Notes: a model not told the origin generated them from the letters alone. Numbered from the stretch's first letter, positions 1-8,597 are shown. The stretch is DNA of 64,000 nt from UBA1672 sp050633645 (GCA_050633645.1 JBOEGX010000002.1:682001-746000); one strand, 5' to 3'. Numbers and translations: made by a program.

Positions 1-1286
1 AATATATCAATTTGCTGCGATTCTTCGATATGTATACCGCACAATTTTTCGGTATAGAAAGGATCAAAATCAATGCTGCGTTTCCATACGGGATCATTCC
101 CCGCCTTCACCACTTCACTGACCTCTGTGACATCACTGCCGCATAAATCCAAAATCAAACGCGTGGCAATTTCCATGCCTGTCGCCGTGAATTCAGGGTC
201 AACCCCGCGATCAAAACGATATCTGGCATCACTGGAAACGCCCATATCGCGCCCTGCGCGGGCAATACGCATCGGCTCAAACACCGCGCTTTCCACAAAC
301 ACATTCACTGTATCTTCATCGCATCCCGTGGAGACACCGCCAACAATTCCACCAAGCCCGATCAGGCCATTTCCATCGGTTATACCAACCGCACCGTCAA
401 TCAATTCATAGCTTTTATCGTTAAGCGCGTCGAGCTTTTCGCCTTTTTTCGTTGCGCGCACAATAATATCGCCCTTGATTTTATCCGCATCATAAACATG
501 CATCGGGCGGGAATATTCCATGGTCATAAGGTTCGTAATATCAACAAGCGCGGAAATAGGGCGCAAACCAACGGCTTTCAACTGGTTCTGTAACCAAGCG
601 GGAGACGCACCATTTTTCACGCCTTTAATCATGCGTCCGTAAAATACATTGCACCCGTCATCCTCGATTTTAACATTGATCGGAGATTTGAACGTGCCAG
701 CAACACTGTTCTCATTAATATCCTTTAATGTACCAAGGCCTGCCGCCGCCAAATCCCGCGCAATCCCGCGCACCCCCGCACAATCCGCGCGGTTCGGCGT
801 TAGGCCAATTTCAACAATCTTCTCATTCAGGCCAAAAACCTCCGCCATCGGCGTACCAATATCATATTTATCATCAACCTCAATAATGCCCTTATGCTCA
901 TCCGACAGGCACATTTCCTTCTCCGAAACCATCATGCCGCAGGATTCAACCCCGCGGATTTTTGTTTTCTTTAATGTGACATCAAGACCGGGGATATAGG
1001 TTTTATCAGGCGCGAAAACCCCTTTCATCCCTGCGCGGGCATTGGGCGCGCCGCACACCACTTGTACATTGCCATTTTCCGTCTTCACGGTACAAACTTG
1101 CAATTTATCCGCGTCAGGGTGCTTTTCCGCTTTTTCGATGAGGGCAACCTTAAACGGTGTGAACTGCGCGGCAACGTCTTCATATTCCTCAAGCTCCAAC
1201 CCAATATCGGTGAGTTTTTGACAAATTTCTGCGTCACTTGCCGTTGTTTCAAGATGCTGTTTCAACCAATTAATCGTGAATTTCAT
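1..1286 (-). CDS. pheT: Phenylalanyl-tRNA synthetase beta subunit, C-terminus outside window
   Basis: Beta chain of the cytosolic alpha2-beta2 enzyme that charges tRNA-Phe. About 428 N-terminal residues are present and the frame runs open off the left edge. The protein starts MKFTINWLKQHLE, the family's usual N-terminus, followed by an OB-fold tRNA-binding (EMAP-like) domain at about residues 40-150 with the segment VCGAPNARAG. A B3/B4 editing domain follows at about 210-370, and the start of the B5 region is cut by the window edge. The ATG is on the minus strand at 1284-1286. The gene is normally directly downstream of pheS; here it is separated from pheS by an acetyltransferase gene and an opposite-strand gene, so it presumably has its own promoter in 1287-1454. 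The identification is secure; only the 3' end is unseen. Confidence 0.95.
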   Translation of the reverse strand, partial: MKFTINWLKQHLETTASDAEICQKLTDIGLELEEYEDVAAQFTPFKVALIEKAEKHPDADKLQVCTVKTENGNVQVVCGAPNARAGMKGVFAPDKTYIPGLDVTLKKTKIRGVESCGMMVSEKEMCLSDEHKGIIEVDDKYDIGTPMAEVFGLNEKIVEIGLTPNRADCAGVRGIARDLAAAGLGTLKDINENSVAGTFKSPINVKIEDDGCNVFYGRMIKGVKNGASPAWLQNQLKAVGLRPISALVDITNLMTMEYSRPMHVYDADKIKGDIIVRATKKGEKLDALNDKSYELIDGAVGITDGNGLIGLGGIVGGVSTGCDEDTVNVFVESAVFEPMRIARAGRDMGVSSDARYRFDRGVDPEFTATGMEIATRLILDLCGSDVTEVSEVVKAGNDPVWKRSIDFDPFYTEKLCGIHIEESQQIDI

Positions 1287-1454
1287 TACGCGCCATTCCT
1301 TAATATCTTTTTCGCGCTATATCTAAGCCGAAAACACGCCATTTTCCAAGGGTTTTCTTTCATAATTTATGTGAAATCAATATTTGCTTTTTGGGAATGG
1401 TTTGTGGTAATTTTAACTAGTAAGAAATAAAAATACAAAATAGGGTGTAAATTC

Positions 1455-2357
1455 ATGGCTAGTCCACAGCTTGGTGAAAATAAAATGCAAACAGATGAAG
1501 ACGTTACTTCGATGAGTATGGAATCACCCGTAAATACTATCCAAGGGGCAAATCAGGCCTCTGATGCGCTGGCACCTGCCGCCGCTGACGTATCCGCTAC
1601 TGCTCCAGCCGCTGATCAGGTCGCGCTTGACGCGGAAACACAAAGACAACAACAAGAAGCCAATGCGCGTCTTGCTCTGGATTCTGTTGGGTTACAGGAT
1701 TTTGATTTTGATTTATTAGAAGGCATAGATATTGCTGCTTTGATCAAGGCATTGTTTGAAAGCATCATGGATGGTAACAATATGATGGACGCCTTTAAGA
1801 ATTCTGTTGCAGAAGTTGCCAACGATCTTAAAAATAAACCGCCAGAGGCAGAAACACCAGAAGGGGATGATCCTCAAGTCGCCGAAGCAGAGGCAGAGGA
1901 AACTCCTGAAGAGGAAACACCAGCCGCAGAAACTCAAGTCGCAGAAACACCTGCCACCGCTGCACCACCTGCACAAGAAAACCCGCAAGTTGCCGAAACT
2001 GCGCCCGAAGCGCAACAACCAGAACAAGAAGAGCCGAGAGGCTATGTTAATGAAGGTCAAGGGCCATTATTGACGAATGTGAATAAACCCGAAGATCAGC
2101 CGGTATCCCCTCTGATTGCAATCGCGATGGGGCAGGATGTTCCAGATGGTCAGAGTATTTTGAGTGTTGTATTCGAAAATAATAGCACCAACCAAGTTGG
2201 TGACGCGAGCGTAACGCAAATTCCGTTTAGAGCAGAGCCACCAGTTGTTGATCCAGTGGCAACCCCGATGGAAATAGCTGCTGTGGTCGATACGCCAGCC
2301 GCGAATGCAGATGATTATGATCAATCTGCGCCAAAAGCATTGGGCATGGGCTCGTAA
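1455..2357 (+). CDS. Acidic, Ala/Pro/Glu-rich protein of unknown function
   Basis: 300 residues, not recognised. The N-terminal third (to about 130) includes a non-repetitive stretch with DFDFDLLEGIDIAALIKALF, which may fold. The middle (about 130-200) is low complexity with recurring AETP and QVAET units and many Glu and Pro, so it is probably disordered. No signal peptide or membrane segment is visible, and the protein is strongly acidic. The start ATG follows a poor ribosome site (TAGGGTG). It lies on the opposite strand between pheT and the acetyltransferase gene and is convergent with the latter, leaving 5 bases between stops. Coding is supported by consistent codon use over 300 codons and by a coding-like composition despite the repeats. 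Function cannot be inferred. Confidence 0.75.
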   Translation: MASPQLGENKMQTDEDVTSMSMESPVNTIQGANQASDALAPAAADVSATAPAADQVALDAETQRQQQEANARLALDSVGLQDFDFDLLEGIDIAALIKALFESIMDGNNMMDAFKNSVAEVANDLKNKPPEAETPEGDDPQVAEAEAEETPEEETPAAETQVAETPATAAPPAQENPQVAETAPEAQQPEQEEPRGYVNEGQGPLLTNVNKPEDQPVSPLIAIAMGQDVPDGQSILSVVFENNSTNQVGDASVTQIPFRAEPPVVDPVATPMEIAAVVDTPAANADDYDQSAPKALGMGS

Positions 2358-2362
2358 AATAT

Positions 2363-2812
2363 TTATCCAATCGGTAAAACATAAAACGTGAAGTCGAGCT
2401 TGACGCCGAAATTCTCATACATCGCTTTGGCTTCTTTATTCCCAACTTGCGTCAGCCAATACATCCGTGCCCATTTCTCACGCGTGCCGGTTTTTGTAAC
2501 TTCCTCAACCATGCGTTTTCCGATGCCCTTGCGGCGGTGATCGGGGGATACATACACATCCTGCATATAGCAAACGGGTTTAATATTCCCCGTGGTGGGG
2601 TGCAAAATATAATGCACAATGCCCATCATCTCGCCATTCATCTCCGCGCATAAACCATTCACCATCCAATTTTCAGGATCGTTCAGGCGCGCCCAAGTCT
2701 CCGCCGTAATCGACTCATCACGTTGCCCCAAATTATTTCCATCCCAAAGCGGAAGCCATTGGGGAAAGTCTTCAAATTTAAGGGGTCTGATAATCAGGCG
2801 GCTTACCGTCAT
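2363..2812 (-). CDS. GNAT family N-acetyltransferase
   Basis: 149-residue single-domain GNAT enzyme that would transfer acetyl from acetyl-CoA to an amine; the substrate is unknown. The acetyl-CoA loop (motif A) reads VYVSPDHRRKGIGKRMVEEV at about residues 87-106, matching the Q/RxxGxG/A pattern. It is followed by a typical motif B with YWLTQVGNKEAKAMYENFG. The length is usual for the family. The ATG lies 6 bases after the pheS stop, so the two are probably co-transcribed and translationally linked. It sits where pheT would normally be, which suggests insertion into the old pheS-pheT operon. A role in modifying PheS or tRNA is possible but pure speculation. Confidence 0.9.
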   Translation of the reverse strand: MTVSRLIIRPLKFEDFPQWLPLWDGNNLGQRDESITAETWARLNDPENWMVNGLCAEMNGEMMGIVHYILHPTTGNIKPVCYMQDVYVSPDHRRKGIGKRMVEEVTKTGTREKWARMYWLTQVGNKEAKAMYENFGVKLDFTFYVLPIG

Positions 2813-2818
2813 CGGGAG

Positions 2819-3925
2819 CTACCCCTTTACGCCAGTTGCATTATTCGGGCGGTTTAAGGGGTCAAATCCGTAATGCTTCAACCACCGCACATCGCTTTCG
2901 AAAAAGGTACGAAGATCAGGAATCCCATATTTCAGCATCGCCATGCGCTCAATCCCCATACCAAAGGCAAAGCCCTGATACTCATCAGGATCAAGCCCGC
3001 AATTCTTAATCACATTCGGATGCACCATGCCGCAACCCAAAATCTCGAGCCAGCTATCGACTGATCCATCTTTATTCGCACCAATTTTAAGGCCGCCCCC
3101 TTTGCGAGAGCATGCAATATCAACTTCCGCACCTGGTTCAACAAATGGGAAAAAGCTTGGGCGGAATTGAACGCGCAAATCATCAAGCTCGAAAAACGCC
3201 CGCACAAAATCCTCAAGACAGCCCTTCAAATGCCCCATATGCGTGGTCTTATCAATCATAAGCCCCTCCATCTGATGGAACATCGGCGTGTGCGTGATAT
3301 CATAATCGGAACGATATGTGCGCCCGAAACATATGATTTTATGCGGTGGCTCATTATTCTGCATATGACGAATTTGTACGGATGACGTATGCGTCCGCAG
3401 CAATTTCTTTATATGCTCGCCCTGTTCTTCGTGATCATCAGGAAGGAAGAACGTGTCCTGCATCTCACGCGCAGGGTGACCCGGTGGAAAGTTCAGCGCA
3501 GTAAAGTTATAAAAGTCATCCTCAATATCTGGCCCTTCTGCAACGCTAAATCCCATATCTGCAAATATTGCGGTAAGCTCTTCAATCGTTTGGGAGATCG
3601 GGTGGATATGCCCCCTTTTACTTGGGCGAGGGGACAGAGTAATATCAATCGTTTCATTGCTAAGACGCGCATCCATCTCTTGTTTTTTAAGCGCGGATTC
3701 TTGGCTTTTGATAAGCGCGGCAATCTCATCCTTAAGCGCGTTAAGAGCTTGCCCCTTTGTCTGGCGCTCTTCAGGGGTCATTTTCCCAAGGGTTTTCATC
3801 ACGGCCGTAATGCGTCCCTTTTTACCCAAAGCGGTAACTCGCACATCATCCAGTGCCTTAAGGTCATTAGCCGCCTTAATCTCACCAGATATCTCAGTTT
3901 TTAAATCTTGTATGTCATTTTCCAT
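2819..3925 (-). CDS. pheS: Phenylalanyl-tRNA synthetase alpha subunit
   Basis: Catalytic alpha chain of PheRS, a class II synthetase. 368 residues, close to family length. An N-terminal coiled coil (about 1-90, starting MENDIQDLKTEI) precedes the catalytic core. Motif 1 is around HPISQTIEELTAIFADMGF, motif 2 contains FGRTYRSDYDITHTPMFHQ, and motif 3 is GFAFGMGIERMAMLKYGI near residue 320. The residues for ATP and Phe binding look intact. The upstream 266 bases separate it from an opposite-strand DotI-like gene, so it is not directly joined to rplT as in many bacteria. A GNAT gene follows 6 bases after its stop. Confidence 0.97.
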   Translation of the reverse strand: MENDIQDLKTEISGEIKAANDLKALDDVRVTALGKKGRITAVMKTLGKMTPEERQTKGQALNALKDEIAALIKSQESALKKQEMDARLSNETIDITLSPRPSKRGHIHPISQTIEELTAIFADMGFSVAEGPDIEDDFYNFTALNFPPGHPAREMQDTFFLPDDHEEQGEHIKKLLRTHTSSVQIRHMQNNEPPHKIICFGRTYRSDYDITHTPMFHQMEGLMIDKTTHMGHLKGCLEDFVRAFFELDDLRVQFRPSFFPFVEPGAEVDIACSRKGGGLKIGANKDGSVDSWLEILGCGMVHPNVIKNCGLDPDEYQGFAFGMGIERMAMLKYGIPDLRTFFESDVRWLKHYGFDPLNRPNNATGVKG

Positions 3926-4053
3926 GCCCGCGATTTAACACGAGATTGATTAAGAAATAAAGAGAATTTCGCGTATAGGTCTTATCTTTGTGGTGGGCAA
4001 GGGAAAAGTTAAGAATTTGCAACGCATAAAGTTCATAGCAATCATTTTGCTAT

Positions 4054-4115
4054 AACAACAGCCGCCTGCGGCGGGAGGAAGTACCCTCAAGTCGCAGGTG
4101 GTTGTTTTTGTTTTA
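4054..4115 (+). terminator. Structured hairpin followed by a T-run
   Basis: Two nested stems: AACAAC at 4054-4059 pairs with GTTGTT at 4101-4106, and CCTGCG at 4065-4070 pairs with CGCAGG at 4093-4098. The loop holds a further GGG/CCC pair. A T-rich tract follows directly on the plus strand. It resembles a Rho-independent terminator, but no plus-strand gene precedes it (pheS starts divergently at 3925), so it may end a short untranslated RNA. The rest of 3926-4191 shows no gene. Confidence 0.4.
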
Positions 4116-4191
4116 ACCTGTTTCTTTATGAAGTTGCATGCTCTTTTGAATATTGTAATAATACGATTATATCATTCTGGGGAGATTTTCA

Positions 4192-4887
4192 TTGAAAACC
4201 AATTTAATTTATATCGTTTTGTTTTTTTGTTTGGGCGTATTTAGTGTGGAGCCGATAAAGAAAATTTATCATAGTTACGAAAAACACGAAAATCCACTGA
4301 GTATAGAAAACCTTAGCATTGCAGAGAGTGAGTATAAGGAAAAAGCCACTCAACCAAATAGAGCAGGACAAATTAATCAACGCAAGTTACAAGAAATAGA
4401 GCTACAAGAAAATACAAATTTAGCTCGGATGGATGTCAGTGAGTTTTTTAAAAAAGATATTCCTCTAAATGAGCCAAACTTACCGTATCCTTATTTAATC
4501 ACATGGGCGTCACTGGCTGTTTCGGATATTATGACATTTGGGTTTAATGATTATAAATCCAGATTAAGTGTTGCATCTGATTATTTCACACAAGATGGTT
4601 GGGAGTCTTTTTCTTCAGCGTTGCAACGAAGTAGAATTGTTGAAATGGTTGAGCAAAACCAGCAAATCGTTTCAGCAGCGATAAGCGCGGCTCCAGTTCT
4701 TCAATCTGCCAGAGAAATGGATGGTGTATATCAGTGGATAATGCAAATTCCCATGGTTCTTACATATCGTTCGGGTTCGAAGTCATCGACAACAGGGGTT
4801 CTCGTGACGGTTGTTATAATGCGATCATCGGATAAAAAGCATCCATACGGAATTGCGATTAACCAATGGATTGCAACATCGCGTTAA
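4192..4887 (+). CDS. DotI/IcmL/TraM-like protein of a type IVB secretion system
   Basis: 231 residues. One N-terminal membrane anchor (about 4-22, rich in Phe, Leu and Val) is followed by a charged linker. A soluble domain begins around residue 95 with WASLAVSDIMTFGFNDYKSR, then YFTQDGWESFSSAL, later YQWIMQIPMVLTY and ending GIAINQWIA. These landmarks match the DotI/IcmL (plasmid R64 TraM) family, an inner-membrane core component of type IVB secretion and conjugation machines, whose periplasmic domain forms a ring. The start is TTG with GGGGAG eight bases upstream. No other dot/icm gene is present in the window, so this is a solitary copy. It could serve a complex encoded elsewhere or have a separate role. 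Confidence 0.8.
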   Translation: MKTNLIYIVLFFCLGVFSVEPIKKIYHSYEKHENPLSIENLSIAESEYKEKATQPNRAGQINQRKLQEIELQENTNLARMDVSEFFKKDIPLNEPNLPYPYLITWASLAVSDIMTFGFNDYKSRLSVASDYFTQDGWESFSSALQRSRIVEMVEQNQQIVSAAISAAPVLQSAREMDGVYQWIMQIPMVLTYRSGSKSSTTGVLVTVVIMRSSDKKHPYGIAINQWIATSR

Positions 4888-4889
4888 TT

Positions 4890-5570
4890 TTAGGCCTCCC
4901 ACTTCCCCTTCAAAACATCAATCGCCTGTGGCAGGGAGTTAATAACATGATCTGGTTTTGCGCCGCGCAAACGGCGTTCATTAATACACCCGCCTGTAAT
5001 CCCGATGGATGTAATCCCCATATGCCGCCCGATATCCGGCTCTTCCTTGCTGTCACCAATGATAAAGGCGTTATCGCTATGATATCCGCGCTTTGTCATG
5101 AAATCGGATAAGCGCTCCAGCTTGCTCGTAGAGTTTAAAATGCTCGTCCCGTTGCAATTATTGGCGGAAATGAATGAGAAGTAATGCCGTAAGTTTAAAC
5201 GCTCCAAATGCGCTTCAATCTTTACGGTCAGATAATTGCTTAAGATAATGCAGGTCACCTCTTGCGCGTGTAACCAATCTAATAATGCCCGCGCCCCGCG
5301 CCGCGTTCTGGCATTCGCCGCCAAGCGGTCATAATTATCTTGAAAAATTTCATTGGCCTCATCTTTGGTTTTTAAAACCAAATCAATATCAACATTATTG
5401 CGCTTGTAATAATGGATAATCGGAAAATCAAAGGTCTCAAGTTGATGCGCGAACGTAATCGGCTCTTTGCCATAGAATTTCAGGCACTCATTCGACGCCA
5501 CCCAAGCAGGCCGTGTATCGGCAATAAGCGTTCCATTCCAATCAAATATCGCAAGCTTTCGGTTCTGCAT
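4890..5570 (-). CDS. HAD-superfamily hydrolase (phosphatase-like)
   Basis: 226 residues. HAD motif I reads FDWNGTLIADT near the N-terminus, with the nucleophile Asp and an Asn in place of the usual second Asp; this DxN variant occurs in several HAD subfamilies. Motif II is in ILSNYLT (Ser), and motif IV is FIIGDSKEEPDIGRHMG with acidic metal ligands. A helical cap is inserted between motifs I and II (about 20-95). The substrate is probably a small phosphorylated metabolite but cannot be named. The gene is convergent with the DotI-like gene (2 bases between stops) and sits downstream of rplT beyond a terminator. Confidence 0.85.
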   Translation of the reverse strand: MQNRKLAIFDWNGTLIADTRPAWVASNECLKFYGKEPITFAHQLETFDFPIIHYYKRNNVDIDLVLKTKDEANEIFQDNYDRLAANARTRRGARALLDWLHAQEVTCIILSNYLTVKIEAHLERLNLRHYFSFISANNCNGTSILNSTSKLERLSDFMTKRGYHSDNAFIIGDSKEEPDIGRHMGITSIGITGGCINERRLRGAKPDHVINSLPQAIDVLKGKWEA

Positions 5571-5583
5571 ATAATCTCCATAA

Positions 5584-5621
5584 GAAAACAGCCTCCCTTA
5601 TATCATAAGAAAGGCTGTTTC
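5584..5621 (-). terminator. Rho-independent terminator of rpmI-rplT
   Basis: A perfect 9-bp inverted repeat (AAACAGCCT at 5586-5594, AGGCTGTTT at 5612-5620) lies 30 bases after the rplT stop. On the minus strand the stem ends in TTTTC. It lies just upstream of the HAD hydrolase start and so separates that gene from the ribosomal operon. Confidence 0.65.
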
Positions 5622-5649
5622 ATAAATTCTTGAATAGCAATTAAACCAA

Positions 5650-6027
5650 TTAAGCTGCTTTTTTCTCTGCTTTCGCAAGAGCCGCTGCTGCTGCTTTTGC
5701 GATTGCTGCGAACTGCTCTGGCTCACGAATTGCGATATCGGAAAGAACCTTACGGTCAAGCTCAATACCTGCCAGTTTCATGCCGTGCATGAATGATGAA
5801 TATTTCATTTCATGCAAACGTGCTGCCGCGTTAATACGCTGAATCCACAATGCGCGGAACGTACGTTTCTTGTTACGGCGGTCACGATAAGCGTACTGAC
5901 CAGCCTTCTCAACAGCCTGAACCGCTGTGCGGAAACAATTCTTACGACGACCGTAATAACCCTTGGCTAATTTGATGATTTTTCTATGTCTTGCATGCGC
6001 GCGTGCGCCACCTTTAACTCTGGACAT
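5650..6027 (-). CDS. rplT: 50S ribosomal protein L20
   Basis: 125 residues (usual about 118), starting MSRVKGGARAHARHRKIIKL. The basic N-terminal arm carries the conserved AKGYYGRRKNCFRTA segment, followed by QRINAAARLHEMKYSSFMHG in the C-terminal rRNA-binding domain. L20 is an early assembly protein that binds 23S rRNA and, in several bacteria, represses its own operon. The C-terminus has an extra Ala/Lys-rich tail (about 110-125). It follows rpmI by 2 bases and is certainly co-transcribed with it. infC, which often begins this operon, is not present upstream. Confidence 0.98.
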   Translation of the reverse strand: MSRVKGGARAHARHRKIIKLAKGYYGRRKNCFRTAVQAVEKAGQYAYRDRRNKKRTFRALWIQRINAAARLHEMKYSSFMHGMKLAGIELDRKVLSDIAIREPEQFAAIAKAAAAALAKAEKKAA

Positions 6028-6029
6028 AT

Positions 6030-6272
6030 TTATTTCTCCCCTTTGATATAAGGTTTGGAATTTTTCTTCTTACGGCCATATGGCAAGAAGTTACGAAGAA
6101 TAATGCGCTCATCCGCTTCGCATACAGTGTCAAGAGCACGTGCTTTGCGTTTCATAGATTTTGGCTTATTCATCATCATGTGGCTTGTAAATGCTTTTTT
6201 CGCCTTTACTTTGCCTTTTGCGGTAATTTTAAACCGCTTTTTCACACTAGAGTGCGTTTTCATCTTCGGCAT
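6030..6272 (-). CDS. rpmI: 50S ribosomal protein L35
   Basis: 80 residues, starting MPKMKTHSSVKKRFKITAKG, the family signature. The body is strongly basic. The ATG chosen lies 9 bases after a clear AAGGAG; the frame is open 11 codons further upstream, but that extension is unlike other L35 proteins. The usual length is about 65, so this copy has a C-terminal extension of roughly 15 residues (KKNSKPYIKGEK). It is the first gene of the rpmI-rplT pair. A short inverted repeat near 6308-6345 (ATTATGGC and GCCATAAT) lies upstream and could end the preceding hydrolase transcript. Confidence 0.95.
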   Translation of the reverse strand: MPKMKTHSSVKKRFKITAKGKVKAKKAFTSHMMMNKPKSMKRKARALDTVCEADERIILRNFLPYGRKKKNSKPYIKGEK

Positions 6273-6423
6273 TTCTATCTCCTTAAAAATCAAAGGGTTA
6301 AACATGTATTATGGCCGAGGCAGCCGATATTTCGCCAAGCCATAATCTAAGAATGGCTGTTTATACACAACTTCTCTCTATAAAATCAAGACAAATCGGA
6401 AAGATTTCCGCCTATACAGGTGC

Positions 6424-7185
6424 TTATTTCTGCGATGGGGTATACTGGTGCAAAAACTGACCAATATGCATCAGGGTTGCTTTACGATCATTTGTGCGCT
6501 CTAACCCGTATTCTCCGCCCTCAAAAATCGTAATTTCAAGCCGCCGCGACATAAGATCTTCGCGCGCAATATCCAAGTGAAACGCGGGGATAACAACATC
6601 GTTATCGCCATGTAATATCAGGGTAGGGGCGGTGAAATTATTCAGTGCTTCCTTCAGGTCAATATTCGTTAGTTCACTAAGCAACGCTTTACCGACCCGT
6701 ACCTGATTGTAATTAATATACCCATCAGTTTCCAAGCGCGCGAAACCTGCCGCTGCATTAAATTGAGTGTCATGAACATATTGAAGGTTAAATGCGGGCC
6801 AGAAAAAAATGCCCATAAAACAATTCTCGGGCGAGTGAGTGAGGATGATAGGCGCGCCTAAGCCTTCCGCAATAATGCCAATATTGGTAAAGCCTTTTTC
6901 CTTTGCCCATTCATAGATAATATCTAAATCTTTATGCGCGCTCTCAAAACAAAACCCATCGGTTTCCTTGGTTTTGTAATCACAAGATGAATAATCAAAT
7001 AGCAAGCTACTCGCTCCGTATTTCAAAACTTCTTCGGCAAGAAAACCGAATAGATTACTGGTGTCACTTTGCGCCTTTGGAAATCCATGAACAAGAATAA
7101 CAAGATATTCCGAGCTTCCAGATTCTTTGTATGACGCATGTAAAACTTCGCCATCTGGCCGCTCTATCAGAGTTGGTTTACTCAT
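6424..7185 (-). CDS. Alpha/beta-hydrolase-fold protein with degenerate active site
   Basis: 253 residues with an alpha/beta-hydrolase fold: LVILVHGFPKAQSD (oxyanion loop), LLFDYSSCD, the nucleophile-elbow region NIGIIAEGLGAP, and PTLILHGDNDVVIP with the acid Asp. At the elbow the usual G-x-S-x-G is A-E-G-L-G, so Gly108 stands where the Ser should be. Near the C-terminus the usual GxxHGL is GGEYGL, with no His. Two of the three catalytic residues are therefore missing and classic hydrolysis looks unlikely. The start used is the ATG with GGGTGA upstream; a second ATG 5 codons earlier has no ribosome site. No signal peptide. It may act as a binding or scaffold protein. Confidence 0.8.
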   Translation of the reverse strand: MSKPTLIERPDGEVLHASYKESGSSEYLVILVHGFPKAQSDTSNLFGFLAEEVLKYGASSLLFDYSSCDYKTKETDGFCFESAHKDLDIIYEWAKEKGFTNIGIIAEGLGAPIILTHSPENCFMGIFFWPAFNLQYVHDTQFNAAAGFARLETDGYINYNQVRVGKALLSELTNIDLKEALNNFTAPTLILHGDNDVVIPAFHLDIAREDLMSRRLEITIFEGGEYGLERTNDRKATLMHIGQFLHQYTPSQK

Positions 7186-7381
7186 TATTTTCACCCACAC
7201 ATTATTTACTCAATCATGGAATCTACAGGATAGCGGTTCAATTTAAAAGTGTATTCTTCGGTGCACGCAAAAACTTAAATATTGAATTTATTGTAGAATT
7301 TGCGATACTTAACCCACGATGTTATGCATCTGCATGATATTTAATGCGTATTCTATACATACAATAATTCTGGAATTCACC

Positions 7382-8311
7382 TTGATAAAGCTAAAGACAA
7401 TCTGCGCGGCGGCCGTATTAACGGCGATTTTATGTATTGGCACCAAAAATTTTGTGCGTGCCGAAACCCCGCCTGCTGTTCCGGTCACCACTGTAGAGGC
7501 CGAAACCCTGATCGAAACGCCTGTAATTAAAACGAACGCACAGGATATGGGCGGCGCAGAGTCAAAGGCCGTTACGGACATGCCTGATAAGGTCATTGAT
7601 GAATCCGCCAATATCCCGATAAAAAAGGAAATTGATTTAAATGTTCCACCCCCACCAGAAAAACCGATCCCTGAAATAGGGGATAGTTTAACGGTGTTAG
7701 AGCTATTCTCGACCCAGGCCTGCACCTTCTGCCCAAAGGCCGACGCATTGATGAAGCAGCTCATCAAAAAGAAGAACCTTATCGCGCTGTCTTGCCATAT
7801 TGATTATTTCGATGTGGCCGAAGGCTCGTTATCCCAACCCATTTGCTCCACCCGTCAAATCGCTTATGAGGGCGCGTTAAATGCGGGGCCAAAATACACT
7901 CCGCAAATGGTAATTAACGGGCGCTATGACGCGATTGGCTATCTGGTGAGCGAGCTTGACGATGCCTTTTTACAGGCACAAAAAACCACACTCGAAAAAA
8001 TCAAAGTAAAAAAGATAAAGAATAAAAATTTCGAACTCACCCTGCCGGATTTGGCATTGGCTGAGTATAAAATCTGGCTCGTGGTGTTTGATAACCCGCG
8101 CACGATTATGGTTGCTGATGGCGCGAATAGGGGCAAGGAAATGACCTATTACAATATCGTGTCAAAGGCGGGCTTTCTGGGGAATTGGAACGGCAACGGC
8201 AAACCCCTTAAATTCGACGCGAAAATGGACGATATGTCCAAAGGCTTCGCCGTCCTCGTCCACGACGCCAAAACCCAGCATATCTTGGCCGCTGGGCAAT
8301 ATTTGAAGTAG
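7382..8311 (+). CDS. Secreted DUF1223 thioredoxin-fold protein
   Basis: About 309 residues from the TTG chosen here, which follows GGAA at normal spacing and makes a standard signal peptide (basic LIKLK, then hydrophobic to about residue 20, ending VRA). An in-frame ATG at 7319 would add 21 residues before it. A low-complexity linker rich in Glu, Thr and Pro follows (about 25-95). The DUF1223 domain then begins with VLELFSTQACTFCPKADALM, which has a CxxC-like pair (Cys-Thr-Phe-Cys), followed by SCHIDYFD and GPKYTPQMVINGRYDAIGY, both family landmarks. The fold is thioredoxin-like, but the biochemical role is unknown. It is probably periplasmic. Confidence 0.85.
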   Translation: MIKLKTICAAAVLTAILCIGTKNFVRAETPPAVPVTTVEAETLIETPVIKTNAQDMGGAESKAVTDMPDKVIDESANIPIKKEIDLNVPPPPEKPIPEIGDSLTVLELFSTQACTFCPKADALMKQLIKKKNLIALSCHIDYFDVAEGSLSQPICSTRQIAYEGALNAGPKYTPQMVINGRYDAIGYLVSELDDAFLQAQKTTLEKIKVKKIKNKNFELTLPDLALAEYKIWLVVFDNPRTIMVADGANRGKEMTYYNIVSKAGFLGNWNGNGKPLKFDAKMDDMSKGFAVLVHDAKTQHILAAGQYLK

Positions 8312-8357
8312 CGATTATGTGATGTCTAGCATGCTGAGATTATAAGGTGCACACAGC

Positions 8358-8502
8358 GAGACCGCCTCCATATAAAGATATGAAGGACGGCCTCAACTTT
8401 CCGTGTGTGGGGAACTGTATGTGTTTGAATTTTATTCGTGGGGGAATAAATCCAAACTTATATGTGTGTGACACGGTGCTTAAAAGTGTGTGTGGGGGAA
8501 TT
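8358..8502. repeat. Intergenic hairpin and three G-rich repeats
   Basis: A long imperfect hairpin at 8358-8394 (GAGACCGCC paired with GGACGGCCTC around a short loop) is followed by three related units: GTGTGTGGGGAA at 8403, CGTGGGGGAATAAA at 8437 and GTGTGTGGGGGAATTAA at 8486. The stretch 8312-8597 has no convincing gene. The structure may belong to the 3' end of the DUF1223 transcript or be a relic repeat. No known RNA family is recognised. Confidence 0.3.
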
Positions 8503-8597
8503 AAGCGCCCGTGTTATGCTCTTGTTATACATAACATGATTTATTATGTCAACAAAAATGCATAAAAAAATTATAAAAATACAGATTTTAGTGATTT

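Noticed and set aside
8347..8565. A 72-codon plus-strand frame with several Cys
   Set aside because: It overlaps the hairpin and G-rich repeats, lacks a ribosome site and shows no coding character.
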